64,000 nucleotides of DNA. Origin: Lachnospiraceae bacterium XBB1006. GTDB lineage: Bacteria; Bacillota; Clostridia; Lachnospirales; Lachnospiraceae. The DNA lies in contig FOXT01000013.1 in NCBI GenBank assembly GCA_900115795.1, forward strand, positions 38,785 through 102,784. The letters run 5' to 3'. A program made the position numbers and the translations under genes. The notes beneath the pieces are model-generated. The model was not told where the DNA came from. It ran no database searches and worked only from the letters and a program-made list of their open reading frames with translations. Shown piece after piece: positions 17,824 through 25,798 of this stretch; positions within the stretch are counted from its first letter, which is position 1, and each line of letters opens with the position of its first letter.

Positions 17824-17949
17824 AACGATTGCCATAATTAAAACAATTCTCTCTCCGTAATATGTATTTAAGAAGATATGATATTAAAAATGTCTTTTAT
17901 TGTCAATTGTAGTGAGGTATAATGATAAAAAGTACAAAGGGGATTTTTT

Positions 17950-18855
17950 ATGAAATTACTTAAAACAAGTGATGAATTGATATCTCATATGAAAATAAAG
18001 GGAATCAGATTCGATATAGCAAAGGAAGAAGAGGCAAAGGTATTTCTTCAAAATAATAATTACTACATGAAACTGGCATCTTACAGAGCTAATTATGACA
18101 AGCGAAAAAGTAATGATGAGTACATAAATCTTGATTTTGCCTATTTGCAGGAATTGTCAACAATTGATATGCATTTGCGGTATTTAATTTTACAGATGTG
18201 TCTGGACGTTGAGCATGCTTTAAAAACTAGATTGCTAAAGGATATAGAGGATAATCCAGAAGAAGATGGATATGATATTATTAGAAGATTTGTTACAAAG
18301 TATGAGAGAAGTTGTCAAAACATACAGAAGCACAAATCTAGTGAATATTGCAGAGAATTGATAGAGAAGTACTATCCATATTTTCCTGCATGGGTATTTG
18401 TGGAATTAATATCTTTTGGAGATATGGTTAAGTTGTATGAATATTATATGGAGAGGTATCGAGGGCGTTTAAAGGATAGCGAGTTGTTGTATTCAATTAG
18501 GGATCTAAGAAACGCAACTGCGCATAGTAATTGTCTGATAAACAAACTACAAAAAGGAACAAACAAACCGTCTGTAAAAATAATAAAATTTGTTTCAAAT
18601 ATAGATGGAATAGGTGCATCTATGAGAAAGAGCAAATTGAGCAATAAGTTTTTGTATGATTTTGTTTCATTGCTTTATGTCTACAATGAATTTATCAATG
18701 TAGATGTTGTGAAAGAGAAAAGATTTAAGCAGATACAAGAATTTATAGATGGTCGTGCAGTAAAAAATAAAGAGTATTTTGATAAAAATGAATGTATAAA
18801 AACAGCATATCTCTTTGTAAAAAAAGTTGTTGACTATATAAATGAAGCATGTTAA
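17950..18855 (+). CDS. Abi_2 family (AbiD/AbiF-like) HEPN abortive infection protein
   Basis: 301 residues, predicted RNase of the Abi_2/HEPN group. The N-terminus (LLKTSDELISHMKIKGI) and the FLQNNNYYMKLASYR segment are typical of the family. The HEPN R-x4-H motif is RNATAH (about 187-192), followed by SNCLIN. Members trigger growth arrest or death on phage infection. AT-rich composition differs from the neighbouring core genes, suggesting acquisition. It lies next to HicAB in a probable defence or accessory island. Start ATG 17950 follows AAGGGG. Whether it is AbiD- or AbiF-like cannot be settled by eye. Confidence 0.88.
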   Translation: MKLLKTSDELISHMKIKGIRFDIAKEEEAKVFLQNNNYYMKLASYRANYDKRKSNDEYINLDFAYLQELSTIDMHLRYLILQMCLDVEHALKTRLLKDIEDNPEEDGYDIIRRFVTKYERSCQNIQKHKSSEYCRELIEKYYPYFPAWVFVELISFGDMVKLYEYYMERYRGRLKDSELLYSIRDLRNATAHSNCLINKLQKGTNKPSVKIIKFVSNIDGIGASMRKSKLSNKFLYDFVSLLYVYNEFINVDVVKEKRFKQIQEFIDGRAVKNKEYFDKNECIKTAYLFVKKVVDYINEAC

Positions 18856-18889
18856 GATAAGTACACGATTAAAAAATTTAATTTTTGTA

Positions 18890-18922
18890 GGGAATGGGTC
18901 TTTACTCGTTCCCGATTTTTTT
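18890..18922 (+). terminator. Terminator after abi gene
   Basis: 7-bp stem GGGAATG / CGTTCCC (one G-T pair), 10-base loop, followed by GATTTTTTT. Confidence 0.75.
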
Positions 18923-18989
18923 ATAAAGCAGTTTGGGTAACTTGAGAGATATTTCCAGTAACGAACATGTAACGGACAAAATGTATTAG

Positions 18990-19163
18990 AATGGCTTAAA
19001 ATCAATATCGATCAGTATTTGGAAATGCACAGTAAAGATGTGTATTGGACCGGCTATCAACTTATATGAATCTATGGGGTTCGTGAAAAAAGAAAACGTG
19101 AATTTGCTGACAGCATATTGGCATACCTCGGAAACATCAACAAATGGACAACTCAAGTGGTGA
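18990..19163 (+). pseudogene. C-terminal remnant of a GNAT acetyltransferase
   Basis: An open stretch without a start encodes GPAINLYESMGFVKKENVNL followed by LTAYWHTSE and stops at 19161. The AINLYESMGF segment is a hallmark of the C-terminal part of GNAT N-acetyltransferases. The rest of the domain is missing, so this is a decayed fragment. Confidence 0.6.
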
Positions 19164-19321
19164 TTGAGTGCTCGTTTTATTGCGTGGTTTGGGCACTCAA
19201 GCACGAATTGATATACAATTTGCCTCTGATGAACTATACTCCATCTCAGATGTTGGCCACATCAATTTTGAGACTAAGAGGCGAAACAATGATTAAATAT
19301 GAATATCACGGAGGCAATATA

Positions 19322-20128
19322 ATGTTTAACATGAATAAGATCGGAAAGATAATTAAGGATGCAAGAACAAAGAAGAATATGACACAGTTGGAGCTTGCAG
19401 ACAAGATGGGCGTAAGCTACCAGGCGGTTTCAAATTGGGAACGAGGCAACTCGATGCCGGATATCGCTAAAATCCCGGATCTGGCAAAAGAACTCGGACT
19501 GGAATTATCGGAACTTCTTGATGATAAAAACGGACAATTTGCTGCAGAGACAGTAAACAAGACGATATCTGAGCCTGATGCGGTCCTTTCTCCTAAGGAA
19601 CTTGCAGAAGTGGCACCTATTCTTCCGCCCAAAGAACTAAAGGAAAAAACAGAAAAAACTGTCGGAAAGGAAAAGATTGCTCTTTCCGCACTGATTCCAT
19701 TGGCACCATTTCTTGATGACGAATATTTGGATGAACTGATTAGGGGAACGGATGTATCCGATATGACCGGTTTGGTTGAATTAGCTCCTTATCTTTCTGA
19801 TGATGCATTTATTGATATAGCTAACAGAACTGATATTACAGATATGAAAACCCTTATTGCGATTGCACCGTATTTGCCGGATGAGGCATTAACCGAATTT
19901 GCCGGTAAGATCGGAACTGCACGCATGGATGATCTGATCGAATTGGCACCATATCTTACAGACGAGGCGCTCGATGATATCACGAATCGATTGGTGGAAG
20001 CGGGAAAAGCGTCTGAGCTGATAGAGATAGCTCCTTACTTGACGGATGAGAGTATTCGCAAGATAGCAGATTATCTGCTTCATAATAAGGATATCGAAGG
20101 GCTTTCCAAGATCAAAGATTATCTGTGA
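19322..20128 (+). CDS. XRE regulator with five ~27-residue helical repeats
   Basis: 268 residues. Residues 1-60 are a Cro/CI helix-turn-helix (IGKIIKDARTKKNMTQLELA, then MGVSYQAVSNWERGNSMPD). After a linker come five tandem ~27-residue units, each beginning with L-x-x-x-A-P-F/Y-L and containing D-E-x-L, ending with LSKIKDYL. They probably form an alpha-helical solenoid for protein or peptide binding. The start is ATG 19322 with GGAGG at 19310; the frame stays open upstream but without coding character. The repeat part is duplicated at 24116-24577. Targets unknown. Confidence 0.85.
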   Translation: MFNMNKIGKIIKDARTKKNMTQLELADKMGVSYQAVSNWERGNSMPDIAKIPDLAKELGLELSELLDDKNGQFAAETVNKTISEPDAVLSPKELAEVAPILPPKELKEKTEKTVGKEKIALSALIPLAPFLDDEYLDELIRGTDVSDMTGLVELAPYLSDDAFIDIANRTDITDMKTLIAIAPYLPDEALTEFAGKIGTARMDDLIELAPYLTDEALDDITNRLVEAGKASELIEIAPYLTDESIRKIADYLLHNKDIEGLSKIKDYL

Positions 20129-20196
20129 TTGCTTATAGCGGTAGTGTCTCATTTCCAACTGAGGCGTAAAATACAGGGCTTTAACGTGAAAAAGAA
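19667..20196. repeat. ~530-bp direct repeat, left copy
   Basis: Near-identical to 24117-24647, covering the solenoid repeat region of the XRE gene plus ~65 bases downstream of its stop. Only scattered substitutions and one small indel were seen. Confidence 0.9.
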
Positions 20197-20237
20197 AGCA
20201 TTGGTACGACTGGATATTAAGAAATAGTAAGGATAAT

Positions 20238-20270
20238 CCCCGCTAGAGCGTAGGCTTTAGCGGGAATTTT
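20238..20270 (+). terminator. Terminator after XRE gene
   Basis: Stem CCCGCTA / TAGCGGG (20239-20264) followed by AATTTTATG; moderately strong. Confidence 0.65.
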
Positions 20271-20303
20271 ATGTATGTGCAAATCCCATATAACAACAGC
20301 GGC

Positions 20304-20332
20304 TTGACATTAGCAATTAACTATGTTACAAT
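20304..20332 (+). promoter_or_regulatory. Promoter for leader peptide and ABC exporter
   Basis: TTGACA at 20304-20309, 17-bp spacer, TACAAT at 20327-20332. Confidence 0.85.
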
Positions 20333-20367
20333 CCACATTGAAATATAACTATTGAGGTAATTTAAGA

Positions 20368-20391
20368 ATGATGTATTATAAGGTTTTTTAA
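20368..20391 (+). CDS. 7-residue leader peptide MMYYKVF
   Basis: A tiny gene 36 bases after the -10 box, with GAGG at 20354-20357 as ribosome binding site. It ends at the base of a large hairpin system before the ABC exporter gene. The setting is that of ribosome-mediated attenuation, where stalling on the leader changes the downstream fold. Not proven; the evidence is position and spacing. Confidence 0.55.
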   Translation: MMYYKVF

Positions 20392-20460
20392 TTAGTAGCA
20401 TAACGAGAAGGTAGTTACCTGCAATGCAGGTCTGTTTTTGTTACGCTTTTTTACTAATTA
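20389..20460 (+). promoter_or_regulatory. Putative transcription attenuator before ABC exporter
   Basis: Mutually exclusive pairings. A perfect 7-1-7 hairpin ACCTGCA-A-TGCAGGT (20417-20431) precedes CTGTTTTTG, like a terminator. A competing GGTA/TACC hairpin (20410-20419) overlaps its left arm. An outer stem TAATTAGTA (20389) / TACTAATTA (20452) plus GCATAAC/GTTACGC closes the whole region and begins at the leader-peptide stop codon. Confidence 0.6.
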
Positions 20461-20478
20461 AAGATTGGAGAAAACCTT

Positions 20479-22161
20479 ATGTTTCAATATTTTTTAAAGA
20501 ACAAGAAAACACTCATTCTGTATCTAATATTAGCCCCGGCAATGGCCGTCACTTCAGTGCTGTTCGCAAGTTCATTAGAACCTCTTGTGACAGCGTCTAC
20601 GAAGGGAAATCTCACAATGTTCCTGAAATATGTAACTATTTTTGTGCTTGCAGTTATGGCAGACACGCTTGTTTCCTATTGTCACAAAATATCCCGCGAA
20701 AATCTTAGAAAAGAGTTTCTTATTGGTCTGAAAAACGATCTTTTTGCAGGGATTATGAGCAAAAGTTTTCAAGAATACCGAAAAGAACCACCGTCTTATT
20801 ATATATCCATAATGCAGAGAGATGTGAAAAAAGTCAGCACGGACTATTTTGACAGTGTTTGCGGCATATACAGAGTTTCTGTAAGTTTTATGGTAACCGT
20901 TGCAGCGATGTTAAGAATGAATCCGATTATATGCTTACTCAATGTGGCGATTGCACTTGGCTCGGTATTGATTCCTAAGATTTTTGAGAGGAAGCTTGCA
21001 GATAATTCCGAGGATGCATCAAAGTCCGCAGCAGAGTTTCAGAATGTCATATCGGATGCATTTATTGGTTTTCATACCATTAAGCTGTATTCTGTTTTTT
21101 CAAAAATCAGAAAACAGATAGAAGACAGGAATGCAAGATGCGAAGAGGCAGAGTGCAGCCTGATTAAGACAAACTATAGCGTTTCTTATATTTCTGAGGT
21201 ATGTACCATGATAGGGTTTATGCTGACTATGATAATTAGCGCTTATTTTGCCTTTTTGGGAAAAATCACGGTTGGAGCGGTGATGGCTATTTCCCAGCTC
21301 ATTGGATGCATTCTGGTTCCATTTGAGGAATTGCCGATTTTCATTACCAACCTGAAGGCTGTGAAGGTGGTTATTGATAAAGTGCAGAAATATACCAATG
21401 GAACGGTTCAGGAAACGAATGAGTGGGTGCAGAATATAACAGACTTTTCGTTACGTGCAGAGAATGTAGCCGTTGCTTTTGATGACAAAAAGGTTGTGCA
21501 TGGCGTGAACGTTTTCTTTGAGCAAGGGAAGAAGTATGTGATTATGGGCGAAAGTGGATGTGGAAAATCCACATTGGTAAAGCTTTTTGTAAAAATGTCT
21601 GCCTGTGATGGCGGCAACGTCATGCTTGGAAAGCGCAATATTGCAGATATCTCTGACAACGAGCTGTACAGTGTGGTTAACTACATGCAGCAGGAGGTGT
21701 TTCTGTTCGATGATACGATTAAGAACAACATCACGTTATACAAAGAGTATTCGCCGGAAGCAATTCAACATGCCATAGAGTGCGCAGGACTTAAGAATTA
21801 TATCGGAGGTCTTGAGAATGGTCTGGAAACGAAGATTAATGGCAATGGATATAATCTCTCTGGTGGAGAAAAGCAGAGAATCGGTATTGCCCGGGCACTT
21901 TTGGCTGGTGCGAAGGTATTCATCCTGGATGAGATTACCTCGAATCTGGATGTGGCGACGGAGCGTTTTATCGAAGAACTGATTATGAAACTGGAAGGTG
22001 TGACGGTCATTATGATTACGCACCGGATGAACGAGGTAACACTTCGAAGTGCTGACGAAATACTCGTTATGAAGAATGGAACGGTTCATGAGAAGGGAAA
22101 CTTTGAAACCCTCCTTGATGCAAAAGGATTGTTTTATGGATATAAGATGATTGCATCTTAA
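20479..22161 (+). CDS. ABC exporter (fused membrane and ATPase domains)
   Basis: 560 residues. Residues 1-300 hold about six membrane helices of the type I exporter fold. The ATPase part has Walker A GESGCGKST (about 356), Q-loop NYMQQEVFLFDD, signature LSGGEKQRIGIARAL (about 458), Walker B KVFILDEITSNLD (about 478) and H-loop ITHRMNE (about 512). A half-transporter, probably a homodimer, exporting a drug, peptide or lipid. The leader-peptide attenuator upstream suggests induction by a ribosome-targeting compound; that is inference. Confidence 0.9.
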   Translation: MFQYFLKNKKTLILYLILAPAMAVTSVLFASSLEPLVTASTKGNLTMFLKYVTIFVLAVMADTLVSYCHKISRENLRKEFLIGLKNDLFAGIMSKSFQEYRKEPPSYYISIMQRDVKKVSTDYFDSVCGIYRVSVSFMVTVAAMLRMNPIICLLNVAIALGSVLIPKIFERKLADNSEDASKSAAEFQNVISDAFIGFHTIKLYSVFSKIRKQIEDRNARCEEAECSLIKTNYSVSYISEVCTMIGFMLTMIISAYFAFLGKITVGAVMAISQLIGCILVPFEELPIFITNLKAVKVVIDKVQKYTNGTVQETNEWVQNITDFSLRAENVAVAFDDKKVVHGVNVFFEQGKKYVIMGESGCGKSTLVKLFVKMSACDGGNVMLGKRNIADISDNELYSVVNYMQQEVFLFDDTIKNNITLYKEYSPEAIQHAIECAGLKNYIGGLENGLETKINGNGYNLSGGEKQRIGIARALLAGAKVFILDEITSNLDVATERFIEELIMKLEGVTVIMITHRMNEVTLRSADEILVMKNGTVHEKGNFETLLDAKGLFYGYKMIAS

Positions 22162-22305
22162 ATTTGCTGTTGTCTATTTATATTGTTACCAAGGATGCAT
22201 CGGGGCTGTTTTTTGTGGTTTTCCTTTTACTGAATTCGAGGCGCAGGGCTTTTTGGCTGAGGGAGAACAGGACATTCTAAAATGGAAAAAGAATATTACA
22301 GAAAC

Positions 22306-22332
22306 AAGGGGTTGCCGTTTTGGCAACCCCTT
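22306..22332. terminator. Bidirectional terminator
   Basis: Perfect 11-bp stem AAGGGGTTGCC / GGCAACCCCTT with a 5-base loop between the convergent ABC exporter and Ig-domain genes. Confidence 0.85.
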
Positions 22333-22345
22333 AAAATAATGTGGT

Positions 22346-23236
22346 TTAGTCGTAAATAGCATAATCCAAATACAATTCGTATTTTTCAATGGAAACTTTT
22401 TTACCGTCAACGCGTAAAACAAATTCGTAATCAAGACTCTGACCGGGCAGTAAGCAAACCTCCATGCCGGTCATTTTGGTAAAATGATGCTGCTCGTCCC
22501 CAAGAACATTTCCGTCCTTGTCGCACATGAGCAGAGTATAACGAACAAAGTTCAGCTTTTTCTTGCCGGTGTTGGTTACGGTTACAAGCACTTTGCCATC
22601 TGCAGAAAGCTCGGTAGTAGCTTTTAAGAATTTACGACCATCGTGGTTTACAGTCTTTTTTACGCTGAGTTCTACATCCGTGTGGCTGGCAGGTGCATAG
22701 AAAGAGCCGTCCTTCATTGGATGTAAAAAACGTAAAACAACCGTTGATTTGGCAGAAACAAAATTGTTGTAATCAGAAGCTTTGTTAAGATACTGCTTCT
22801 GCTCATTGTAAAATTTCATTTTTCCGCTGATGTCTAAAGGATATGGATTTTCATTTGTGATAAAAGCGTAGGTGTAATCCTTTGATTCTTTGTAGGTTAC
22901 TTTAAGGTGCTTCAGTGCAGCTTTCTCATCCACATCTACTTTTACGTTGCAGGTGTAGCTTTTTCCGGCAACCTTGGCAACGATTTTTGCTTTTCCTGGG
23001 ACAATTCCCTTGACTACTCCCTTGGTGCTAACCGTTGCAACCGTTTTGTTTTTGGAGGACCAGGTAACCTTCTTGTTTGTACCTTTTACACTCAATTTTA
23101 TTGTTTTACCGGTTTTTATCGTTGCTGAGGTTTGGCTTAATCTTATGCTCGCTGCAGCCTGCCCCGTGTGGGGTAAAAAGTTGCAAAGAAGCAAGCAACA
23201 AACCAAAGCAAGTGCGATTTGTTTTTCCCTTCTCAT
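22346..23236 (-). CDS. Secreted protein with bacterial Ig-like (Big_2) domain
   Basis: 296 residues. N-terminal signal peptide (basic MRREKQ, hydrophobic core, cleavage near GQAAA). A Big_2-type domain follows at about 33-105 (SIRLSQTSATIKTGKTIKLS then VTWSSKNKTVATVSTKGVV and GKAKIVAKVAGKSYTC), then about 190 residues of beta-rich sequence resembling FxLYD-like domains. No sorting signal, so probably released or loosely attached. The start at 23236 has AGGAG at ideal distance on this strand; the longer open frame upstream is non-coding. Function unknown. Confidence 0.82.
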   Translation of the reverse strand: MRREKQIALALVCCLLLCNFLPHTGQAAASIRLSQTSATIKTGKTIKLSVKGTNKKVTWSSKNKTVATVSTKGVVKGIVPGKAKIVAKVAGKSYTCNVKVDVDEKAALKHLKVTYKESKDYTYAFITNENPYPLDISGKMKFYNEQKQYLNKASDYNNFVSAKSTVVLRFLHPMKDGSFYAPASHTDVELSVKKTVNHDGRKFLKATTELSADGKVLVTVTNTGKKKLNFVRYTLLMCDKDGNVLGDEQHHFTKMTGMEVCLLPGQSLDYEFVLRVDGKKVSIEKYELYLDYAIYD

Positions 23237-23408
23237 AGGATCTCCTTTCGAAATAGAATATATTATATGAAAAATATACCATAAAACATACAATTGTACA
23301 AGGTCACTGTTCCGATGGCTATATTGCTTGTTAGTACGAGAGGGAATCCGGTTTGTGGAATCAGTAAAAAGACAGGAAAAGCTAAGGGGCTTTGGATGTA
23401 GATACACC

Positions 23409-23993
23409 ATGTATATTGTGGAGCGAGATAAGCAGCTTGTAGTGGCATATGCACCGAAATTTGCAGATGCTATGGAGAAATTAAAAGGATTTTCAGCGAC
23501 TGAGATTGTTGAAACCCTATGCAGAGAATACCCTTTAAAAAGGATGCACCTCATGATATTTGATAGGGAACAGGTGCAGGAGTTTAAAGATGCAAGAACC
23601 TTAAGACAAGCGGATTATTCTGATTACGAGAATTTTTTTCGAGAGGCTAATCCCAAATCAAATCCGGAGGGATGGCTCTTTGAGTATTTTTGTGAAAAAG
23701 TGGAAAAGGGATTTTTTACCGGCTACTATAAAGATAATCGGTTAGTTAGTGTGTGCGATGCACCGGATATGCCGTTTATGGAAGGGCAAATTCAGCATAC
23801 CGGAATCACAACACTGCCAGAAGAGCGGGGCAGGGGCTATGGAAAAAGAACAGCAGCTCTGGCAACCCACATTCTTTTAGAAAAAGATATCTGCCCGCAG
23901 TGGGAGTGTGATGAGAGTAACACACCATCCTTTTGTTTGGCAAAATCAATCGGTTATGAAGAATTTGGAACCGCCTATATTCTGGAGGACTAG
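23409..23993 (+). CDS. GNAT family acetyltransferase
   Basis: About 194 residues from ATG 23409. The C-terminal half is a GNAT fold: ITTLPEERGRGYGKRTAALATHIL contains the acetyl-CoA pyrophosphate loop (R-G-x-G-K/R-x-x). It is followed by CDESNTPSFCLAKSIGYEEFGTAYIL. The N-terminal half resembles the variable accessory domain of two-domain GNATs. No good ribosome binding site precedes this ATG, and the frame is open further upstream to 23271 with a TTG at 23328, so the 5' end is uncertain or eroded. Substrate unknown. Confidence 0.72.
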   Translation: MYIVERDKQLVVAYAPKFADAMEKLKGFSATEIVETLCREYPLKRMHLMIFDREQVQEFKDARTLRQADYSDYENFFREANPKSNPEGWLFEYFCEKVEKGFFTGYYKDNRLVSVCDAPDMPFMEGQIQHTGITTLPEERGRGYGKRTAALATHILLEKDICPQWECDESNTPSFCLAKSIGYEEFGTAYILED

Positions 23994-24012
23994 TATATGA
24001 GGAAGTAGCCAA

Positions 24013-24099
24013 GATTTCCGGGCGGTGCATAAGGTGATGGATGGCGATTGGAATTCCGACCGCATCTATAAGGCATGGAAAGAAAAATCAATGATTTAG
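24013..24099 (+). pseudogene. Short C-terminal remnant of an unidentified gene
   Basis: A 28-codon open stretch without start, reading RAVHKVMDGDWNSDRIYKAW then a basic end and TAG. Sits directly before the partial XRE duplication. Looks like a gene tail left by rearrangement; family unknown. Confidence 0.35.
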
Positions 24100-24115
24100 G
24101 GCTTGAAATATTAGG

Positions 24116-24577
24116 AAGGAAAAGATTGCGCTTTCCGCACTGATTCCATTGGCACCATTTCTTGATGACGAATATTTGGATGAACTGATTAGGGGAACGG
24201 ATGTATCCGATATGACCGGTTTGGTTGAATTAGCTCCTTATCTTTCTGATGATGCACTTATTGATATAGCTAACAGAACTGATATTACAGATATGAAAAC
24301 CCTTATAGCGATTGCACCGTATTTGCCGGATGAGGCATTAACTGAACTTGCCGGTAAAATCGGAACTGCACGCATAGATGATCTGATCGAATTGGCACCA
24401 TATCTTACAGACGAGGCGCTCGATGATATCACGAATCGATTGGTGGAAGCGGGAAAAGCGTCTGGGCTGATAGAGATAGCTCCTTACTTGACGGATGAGA
24501 GTATTCGCAAGATAGCAGATTATCTGCTTCATAATAAGGATATCGAAGGGCTTTCCAAGATCAAAGATTATCTGTGA
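24116..24577 (+). pseudogene. Truncated copy of the XRE repeat protein
   Basis: Encodes the same five solenoid units as 19690-20128 and the same C-terminus, but lacks the helix-turn-helix, linker and any ribosome binding site. Protein-level changes are few, so the duplication is recent. Probably not expressed as a protein. Confidence 0.85.
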
Positions 24578-24647
24578 TTGCTTATAGCGGTAGTGTCTCA
24601 TTTCCAACTGAGGCGTAAAATACAGGGTTTTAACAGTGAAAAAGAAA
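24117..24647. repeat. ~530-bp direct repeat, right copy
   Basis: Copy of 19667-20196. The two copies bracket the ABC exporter, Ig-domain and GNAT genes (about 3.9 kb between them). Confidence 0.9.
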
Positions 24648-24746
24648 GCTCTGTTGTCTACGAGGCCCCTTTTTCTGCAGTAACCGGAAATATTAATGAA
24701 ACATTTGGTAGACGATTCTGGTTAGAGACACTTCCGTGGTTCGGCT

Positions 24747-24899
24747 CGGTATACAGGATTTGGGAGTTCCATGTACCGTTGATTTGTAGGAAAAATGAAA
24801 CATTTTCGGTACATGGGATTTCCTAGGCGTATATAGCGAGGAATTTCCCTAAGTGGCGTGAAAACGTAGGTACATAGGATTTGAGAAATCTATGTACCG
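24747..24899. repeat. Cluster of GGTACAT palindromic repeats
   Basis: Four related arms. One pair, CCATGTACCG (24769) and CGGTACATGG (24807), forms a perfect 10-bp stem. Another, GGTACATAGGATTT and AAATCTATGTACC (24869-24899), forms a ~13-bp stem with a 3-base loop. A diverged arm GGTATACAGGATTT starts at 24748. No coding support. Resembles a small palindromic mobile repeat. Confidence 0.65.
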
Positions 24900-25765
24900 A
24901 GCACGCCCCAAAGCACCTGCTGGCGATCTTTTTGATTGTGTAGAAATATACTTTTTGTTAAGTTCTTTGCTGAAGGATGGAGAAAATTCCTTGGATTTTA
25001 AGAATAAATCTGAAGACAAAAGAGCACTTTTTCCGTTAGGATAACAAATTTTGCGGAATAGCGCCCTTGTGTTTTATTTGTCCAATGGGTAAAATAAGAA
25101 GTAGTGGTTTATAAAAAAGCACAGTGCCTATTCATAAAATTGGGGGAATGCAGGGATACTTTTGGTGGGGCGCAGGGCGTTAAGGCATTGCAAATGGTGT
25201 GGACTAGGTCAGGTCGGCGGAAAGTGTGAAAAGCGTAGTAGTTGTGGCGATACAGCTTTGGAAAGCAGGGTGCTGACTGGGGCGAGTCGGCGGTACTGTG
25301 AAAAGACTGCCTTTGCCGGCGATTTTTTCTGAAAAATCGCCGAGACATGTGATGGAAAAATGAAAACCACCGACGCCACCTTTGAACACACGCCATGTGA
25401 AACAGGATTGACACAAATGCCGACGAGTATGAAAGAAATCCACGGCGCGGTGTGAGCGTAGGACACACTTTCCGACGAGTCGCCAAAAGAAAATAGGCGT
25501 AGGACACAGTTTGGACAGCAATGTCGCCGATTCAGGTACTGGGGCAACTATAAAAATCACAACATAGCGCAAATGCGCAGGAAAAGTAGACAAGCAGTTG
25601 AAGGATTCATTGTCTTACCATAAAGTAAGCACTTCTCATGTGTGCTCCTTTTTTGTTTTGCGTATCATGCCAAGGTAAACTTATGAAAAAAGATACAATG
25701 AAGGCCTGCGAAAATTGTTCAGGATGCAGATTGTTTTTTTTTTTACAAATGCTACAATACCGTAG
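24900..25765. other. Gene-poor region with GC-rich structured core
   Basis: No supportable gene. From about 25200 to 25570 the sequence is more GC-rich than its flanks and several frames stay open on the minus strand. However, the translations lack family resemblance and overlap one another. It holds a perfect 11-bp hairpin CGGCGATTTTT / AAAAATCGCCG (25317-25342) and a long-range pairing CGGAAAGTGTG (25218) with CACACTTTCCG (25464). Two repeated motifs are present, GTCGGCGG...TGTGAAAAG (25212, 25286) and GCGTAGGACACA (25458, 25498). A structured RNA or a decayed element is possible. Confidence 0.5.
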
Positions 25766-25798
25766 GTGAATTTAGTATTTATAAGGAGGAGAAGTTTT

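Noticed and set aside
25109-25593. Three overlapping minus-strand frames of 110-132 residues
   Set aside because: Cys/His/Phe-rich random-looking translations, no ribosome binding site, all in the same GC-rich stretch.
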